This document shows positions 60,048 through 64,000 of a DNA stretch of 64,000 nt, piece by piece (position 1 is the stretch's first letter; each line of letters starts with the position of its first letter). The notes below the pieces were generated by a model. That model had not been told where the DNA came from, did not search any database, and was given only the letters and a program-made list of their open reading frames with translations. The translations under genes and the position numbers were made by a program. The DNA comes from Cryptomeria japonica (lineage: Eukaryota > Streptophyta > Pinopsida > Cupressales > Cupressaceae), in assembly GCF_030272615.1 (NCBI RefSeq), contig NC_081413.1, positions 558,275,136-558,339,135 of the forward strand, given 5' to 3'.

Positions 60048-62215
60048 CTAGTCTCTGAGACAGAGATTTTTGTCATCATCATACTTTGGTGCCTTTGATA
60101 TTATGCAAATTTGATTATCATCTATGTGAGTGTCTTGATATTGTTCATCTTGATCAAATGTTTCTTGTGATTCATTGTTTGTTATATCTACTAAGCTAAT
60201 GGCATGAATAGTGTAGTCGTATGAGACTTTTGTGTTGTTAGTTGTATTGTCTTGGTTACCTGATGTTATAGCTTTCCCTTTGTCATGTTTAACAAAAGGA
60301 TTCTTAAAAACTATATGATTTGTGTTTGTTGAGGTTTTATCGGTATCAATTGTTATGTCTCCTTGGTCTATCATATCTTGGACCAAGTTTTTCAATTTGT
60401 AGCAACTTGATGTTTTGTGACCTTTAGTCCGATGATAGTCACATAAATCATTATCATTACACCATGTGGGTTTGAAAGGACCTAGTTCATACACTCTTAC
60501 TTCAGGTAAAGTGATCATGTTTGTTTGTATTAACTTTTTGAGCGCTGACTCGATAGGTTCTCCTAGAGGTGTGTAATTTCTTCTTGGAGCATTTACCCTG
60601 GGGTATCTTGTGTTCATGTTTTGTGTAGCATTGACATTTGTGGAGGTCGTGTTGTTACCTATATGAGGATTAGATGACTGACTTGTTCCCAAAGATAAAA
60701 TGGGTTGAGTTTTGTTTATCATTCTAACGTCCACAATACCATCATTGGTCACATTTTTGTTTTTTGACCAAAACTTAGATTTGTGATTGTTGTTGGTGTT
60801 GCCATACTTAATAAGTCCTTGATCTATTAGTCCCTTCTCACATTTTAGAGTGTTTTCCATGATTTGTTTGAATGTGGTTAAACATTGCATTTGTATCAAA
60901 TATTTAATCTTGGGAATCAAGTTTTCTGTGAACATGTCTACTTGCTTTGTTTCTGGGATAACTGTCTTGCACCTCCTATAGAGAGCCCTCCATCATTGTA
61001 TGAAGGACGCAAATGTTTCATTCTCATAATGTTTAGCGGCACACAAGTCCATCAAAGTAACTGGAGTGTCAATGTTGTGTGAGAAGTTTGCAATAAATTG
61101 TTCAGCTAACTCTCCCCATGATGTGATGGTTGGTGGTAAATGTGAAAACCACTCTAGAGCTGGACCTCCCGGACTTTTAGGAAATAGTCTCATTGGATAA
61201 GTATCTTCTGAGGTGACCTCTATACATGCCATAAAAAATTCTCTGATATGATCTCTAGGATCACCCTTCCCTTGATATCTATCAAATTTAGGCATTTCAA
61301 AATGTTGTGGGAAAGGCGACATGTATAATGTGTGATCAAATGGATAAGGATGCAAGTCCTGCACTGTGTATCTCTTTTTATCGTTACCGGTCTACATGGT
61401 TGTCATTTATTGTTGTAAATTCTGTATTTGTTGTGTCAGAATATCATTTTGTGTCAAAGTGAGACCTTGTGTTTGTGTAGGTCGCACAAAAGGATTCGTG
61501 GTTGCATAACTAGGAGGTTGGTGGAAGGTACCAATATTGTAACTTTGTGTGTTGTGTGTTCCACTAGGTACTATGAAATAGGTGATATGCGAACCCATGA
61601 TTGGTTTAGTTGTACTTGTTGCATTGGCAAGACGTAGATTTTCGTTTTGATGACTATATGTTGATAGGAAAGTGGAGGTTGGGTTGCACTTATTGTTTGT
61701 GTGTGAATAGGTGTTGAGACACTTGATACGATTGGTATGCTCTGTGTTGGTATACTAGCATTGATCGCTAAAGATGACACACTTGTTTGTAAGTTTGCAT
61801 TTGTGTTGACATTTGTTTGGATAGGTACATTTTGAGAAAAATTGGAGGTCGTTGCTTGTATTTGTGTCATGGGTGGTGTTTGACTGTTATCATGACTTAA
61901 AGTTTTTTCTGGTGGTAAAATCTTTGTAACGTCAAAATCTTTAGGTAGTTTTGCCCCATTTTGTATTAACAACGAGAGATACTTGTCCCTATCACTATGT
62001 ATAAGTGCATCTAGGATCATGAGGACATGTGGATCTTGTTGAGAAGACTCAATTTCTTCTTTTGTCAAATGTTGTTGTAATTCATTTAGGGTGGACATTA
62101 TGTGAGTACCTGAGTGTTGACCTGTTGACATGTCCATATTCCAAGTAGGGTTTACAGACTGTGTGTTGTTCAGGTCCATTATTCCTTTCACTTTTTGTGA
62201 CCTTGTGACCGGCAT
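60048..62215 (-). pseudogene. Tat element gag
   Basis: It starts at ATG 62215 (MPVTRSQKVKGIMDLNN) with a Gln/Thr/Ser-rich N-terminus. A one-base shift near 61640 moves the frame. The capsid-like core follows: HFEMPKFDRYQGKGDPRDHI, FPKSPGGPALEWFSHLPP, FANF-like FIANFSHN and LMDLCAAKHYENETFASFIQ, then a stop at about 60990. The C-terminus has a CCHC-like YHRTKGHKTSSCYKLKNL nucleocapsid segment typical of Tat gag. It packages the RNA; this copy is inactive. Confidence 0.85.
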
Positions 62216-62305
62216 CTAAGACTACTATATGGGATGGTTCTATGCAAGATGACAACTAAAACTAGACTGTAGATATAAATATGAGGTATGCAAGACGTAG
62301 ACTCT

Positions 62306-62632
62306 CTATTCAGGATTTTGACGCGAAACTTGTTGAGCTTTTCTAGATTTCTCTAATGCAAGCTTTTCCATATGTTGCCTAAGTTGTTCTGTGGCAATCT
62401 CTCTATTAATTCTATGGGAAATCTTAGACTCAATATTAATATCGTGTATGACTCCTATATATTGAGGTGCGCTTCATCTTACGTCCCAAGTTAAGTTAGC
62501 TAGACCATCAATGATTTCTTATTGACCGTCATTTGGAACTAGATTAGGTTGCTCGAAGGGGAGAAAACCATCACCTGGGAGACCCATGAAGGCACATGCT
62601 ATGACTCTATAATGGACAATGGACTTAGACAT
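62306..62632 (-). pseudogene. ORF1 upstream of Tat gag (108 codons, two internal stops)
   Basis: Read on the minus strand from ATG 62632-62630, a single frame runs to TAG 62308-62306 with a TAA after codon 37 and a TGA about 15 codons later; no shift is needed. Segments: MSKSIVHYRVIACAFMGLPG, FLPFEQPNLVPNDGQ, EIIDGLANLTWDVR, SAPQYIGVIHDINIESKISH, then a charged helical tail (REIATEQLRQHMEKLALEKS). It ends 91 bp before gag. Ogre elements of the Tat lineage have an ORF1 in this place; whether this is homologous is unproven. Function unknown. Confidence 0.55.
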
Positions 62633-62689
62633 ATATGAGGTCTAGATGAAGACATATATGATAATGTAGGACTATGTAACTAATATGGA

Positions 62690-62875
62690 TGACAATGTAA
62701 AAGACTTAGAATGATAATGAAGACGTAAGTGGGACTATGCAAAAGACATGGGACGATAATGAGGACGTAAGTGGGACTATGCAAAAGACTTAGGACGATA
62801 ATGAGGATGTAAGTGGGACTATGCAAAAGACTTAGGACGATAATGAGGACGTAAGTGGGACTATGCAAAAGACTT
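62690..62875. repeat. 42 bp tandem repeat in the Tat leader
   Basis: GA(C/T)GTAAGTGGGACTATGCAAAAGAC recurs at 62722, 62764, 62806 and 62848, exactly 42 bp apart, with a partial unit to the left. It gives a 14-residue hydrophobic repeat on the minus strand (LLHSPTYVLIIVLS). Confidence 0.9.
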
Positions 62876-64000
62876 CCTAGGGTCACAAGTATGTAAGGAC
62901 TTTTGAGTTTTGGTTTCAAAATAGACTTTATTTTCTGTAACTTCGTGTGTGGGACAATGTTTTGTAGTTTTCCAAATCTGAGAACAATTGGTGGGAAGTA
63001 TGTATAGCTAACTGACTCAAAGTCCATACAATCTTGGAAAATTTGAAGATACGTGGGGTAGGGCCTAAAATAGCCCAAAGGACTGACTCAATACTGGTCT
63101 ATCACAATGATACATAAAAAAGCACGGAATACAATCTTAGGCTGGAAAGTGGACACCATTGAATGAGGCCCCCGCAACAAAATACCGAAATAAGATGGAC
63201 AAATAGAGAGTCTGGCAGCACTGGCTCCACTCCACAACACACACTTCTTGGGCATGCCAGTCTCTCTTACTCCAAAGATCCGAAGATCTTATCACTGAGG
63301 GATTTCTATTTGATAATGTAAGGTACATGAGGGGTATCTAAGGGGTATGATCCGCACTCCCGGAATCACTGAATGTAGGATTTTTGGCAACTAAATTGGT
63401 TCTTAGTATTAGGTTTCAAGGGGTCCCAATCCAACGATGAATTCTTAGAGAAAGCCACTTAAGACTTTAATTGAGCTTATCGGTGCAGGGAAGGCCCCCA
63501 CATACGTCGAATTCACTCAACACTATAGCCGCTTGACTAGTATATTTATATAGCGGCTCGAAAAATTCACTCGAGAGTACGCTGGGAGAGATGATATCCC
63601 CAACACATCCCAATTCGAAGTACCTCTGTGGGGTGATGAAATCCCCAGTTAGAGATACCCCTCACTACGTAGAATAAAATAAAAATGGATGTCGTTGTCA
63701 CCTCCTTTCTTTCTCCCAAGACCCCGAAGGTGGGTGGAAAGTCAGTTAATGCAATAGTAGGTCCACCCCAAACACAATAAAGATTATTTACCTTAAGAAA
63801 AAGAAAATGATTTAATCTAATGCAGCCTGATTCATGTTCATTTTATAGCCCAAATTTAGGTGTTAGATATGCATGTGCATGCTTATTTTAAACACCAAAT
63901 CGAAATATGAAGGCATACATGTGAATTTTAACCATTTGTTGATTTTAAGCACCAAAGACCAAGTGTGAGATACATGCATGTCAATTTTAACCCATGTTTA
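62876..64000 (-). other. Tat leader and probable 5' LTR, cut by the window end
   Basis: No gene is supported. On the minus strand TATATAAATA (63552-63543) is a plausible LTR TATA box. The primer site and LTR boundaries could not be fixed. The open minus-strand frame at 62680-63078 overlaps the 42 bp array and lacks known motifs. Confidence 0.45.
63543..63552 (-). promoter_or_regulatory. Possible LTR TATA box of the Tat element
   Basis: TATATAAATA on the minus strand, in the correct orientation for the minus-strand element and upstream of its leader. Confidence 0.4.

Larger units (their letters stand above)
54332..64000 (-). mobile_element. Tat-lineage Ty3/gypsy retrotransposon, Ogre-like layout, extends beyond the window
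   Basis: Reading right to left: LTR-like region, leader with 42 bp repeats, ORF1, gag, protease, G-patch-like domain, RT, RNase H, second RNase H, integrase. The second RNase H and the LIDGGAGLN protease motif are Tat-lineage hallmarks; an ORF before gag is known from Ogre within this lineage. All genes have stops or frameshifts. Neither LTR could be delimited: the 5' LTR runs toward the window edge, and the 3' end is obscured by the solo LTR at 53064-54326. Confidence 0.85.

Noticed and set aside
1-64000. CRISPR arrays, bacterial operons, rRNA or tRNA genes
   Set aside because: No repeat-spacer pattern, no prokaryotic gene arrangement and no cloverleaf that I could recognise by eye; a tRNA scan would be decisive.

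Overview
The window looks like nuclear DNA of a seed plant with a large, repeat-swollen genome. AT-rich spacers, very long introns, nested LTR retrotransposons, Tat-lineage gypsy elements, a plant mobile domain (PMD) gene and long CA/TA microsatellites all fit. A gymnosperm is my guess, from the intron size and repeat style; nothing seen proves it. There are no bacterial-type operons, and I could not recognise any RNA gene.

Left part (1-15 kb). One host gene is well supported on the + strand. It ends in a 2.03 kb exon (13077-15110), preceded by two small phase-compatible exons (12121-12170, 12254-12383) and possibly a fourth at 3682-3790. The family is not recognised; the product is a Ser/Gln/Asn-rich, probably nuclear protein. 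If the fourth exon is real, an 8.3 kb intron separates it from the rest. That intron holds CA/CT microsatellites, a segmental duplication, a dispersed GC-richer repeat and a complete solo LTR with target-site duplications (TSDs) at 9990-11381. Upstream of it is a minus-strand TRIM-like element (685-2917) with paired 442 bp LTRs and a perfectly placed primer-binding site.

Middle (15-35 kb). Mostly gene-free. There is a diverged pair of about 310 bp direct repeats around a GT-skewed interior (20105-24068). A 1.76 kb LINE ORF1-only retroposon with a perfect 14 bp TSD (25830-27585) sits inside an antisense LINE RNase H relic. A 1.16 kb solo-type LTR (32933-34089) abuts a 1.2 kb TA/CA microsatellite (34090-35324).

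Right part (35-64 kb). A gypsy element (A) has a tRNA-Met-type primer site, gag, protease and truncated RT. It was cut in its gag by a second complete LTR element (B, 36694-43499, TSD CAACC) that carries gag and protease but no RT or integrase. After an antisense copia fragment comes a decayed PMD gene with its own TATA box (48148-50580). Then follows a 1.26 kb solo LTR (TSD GCTGC) with a GC-rich hairpin minisatellite. Last is a long minus-strand Tat-lineage gypsy element (about 54.3 kb to the window end): ORF1 upstream of gag, gag, protease, G-patch-like domain, RT, RNase H, a second RNase H, integrase. Every mobile-element protein is broken by stops or frameshifts. The window is a fossil bed of nested insertions around one apparently intact host gene.
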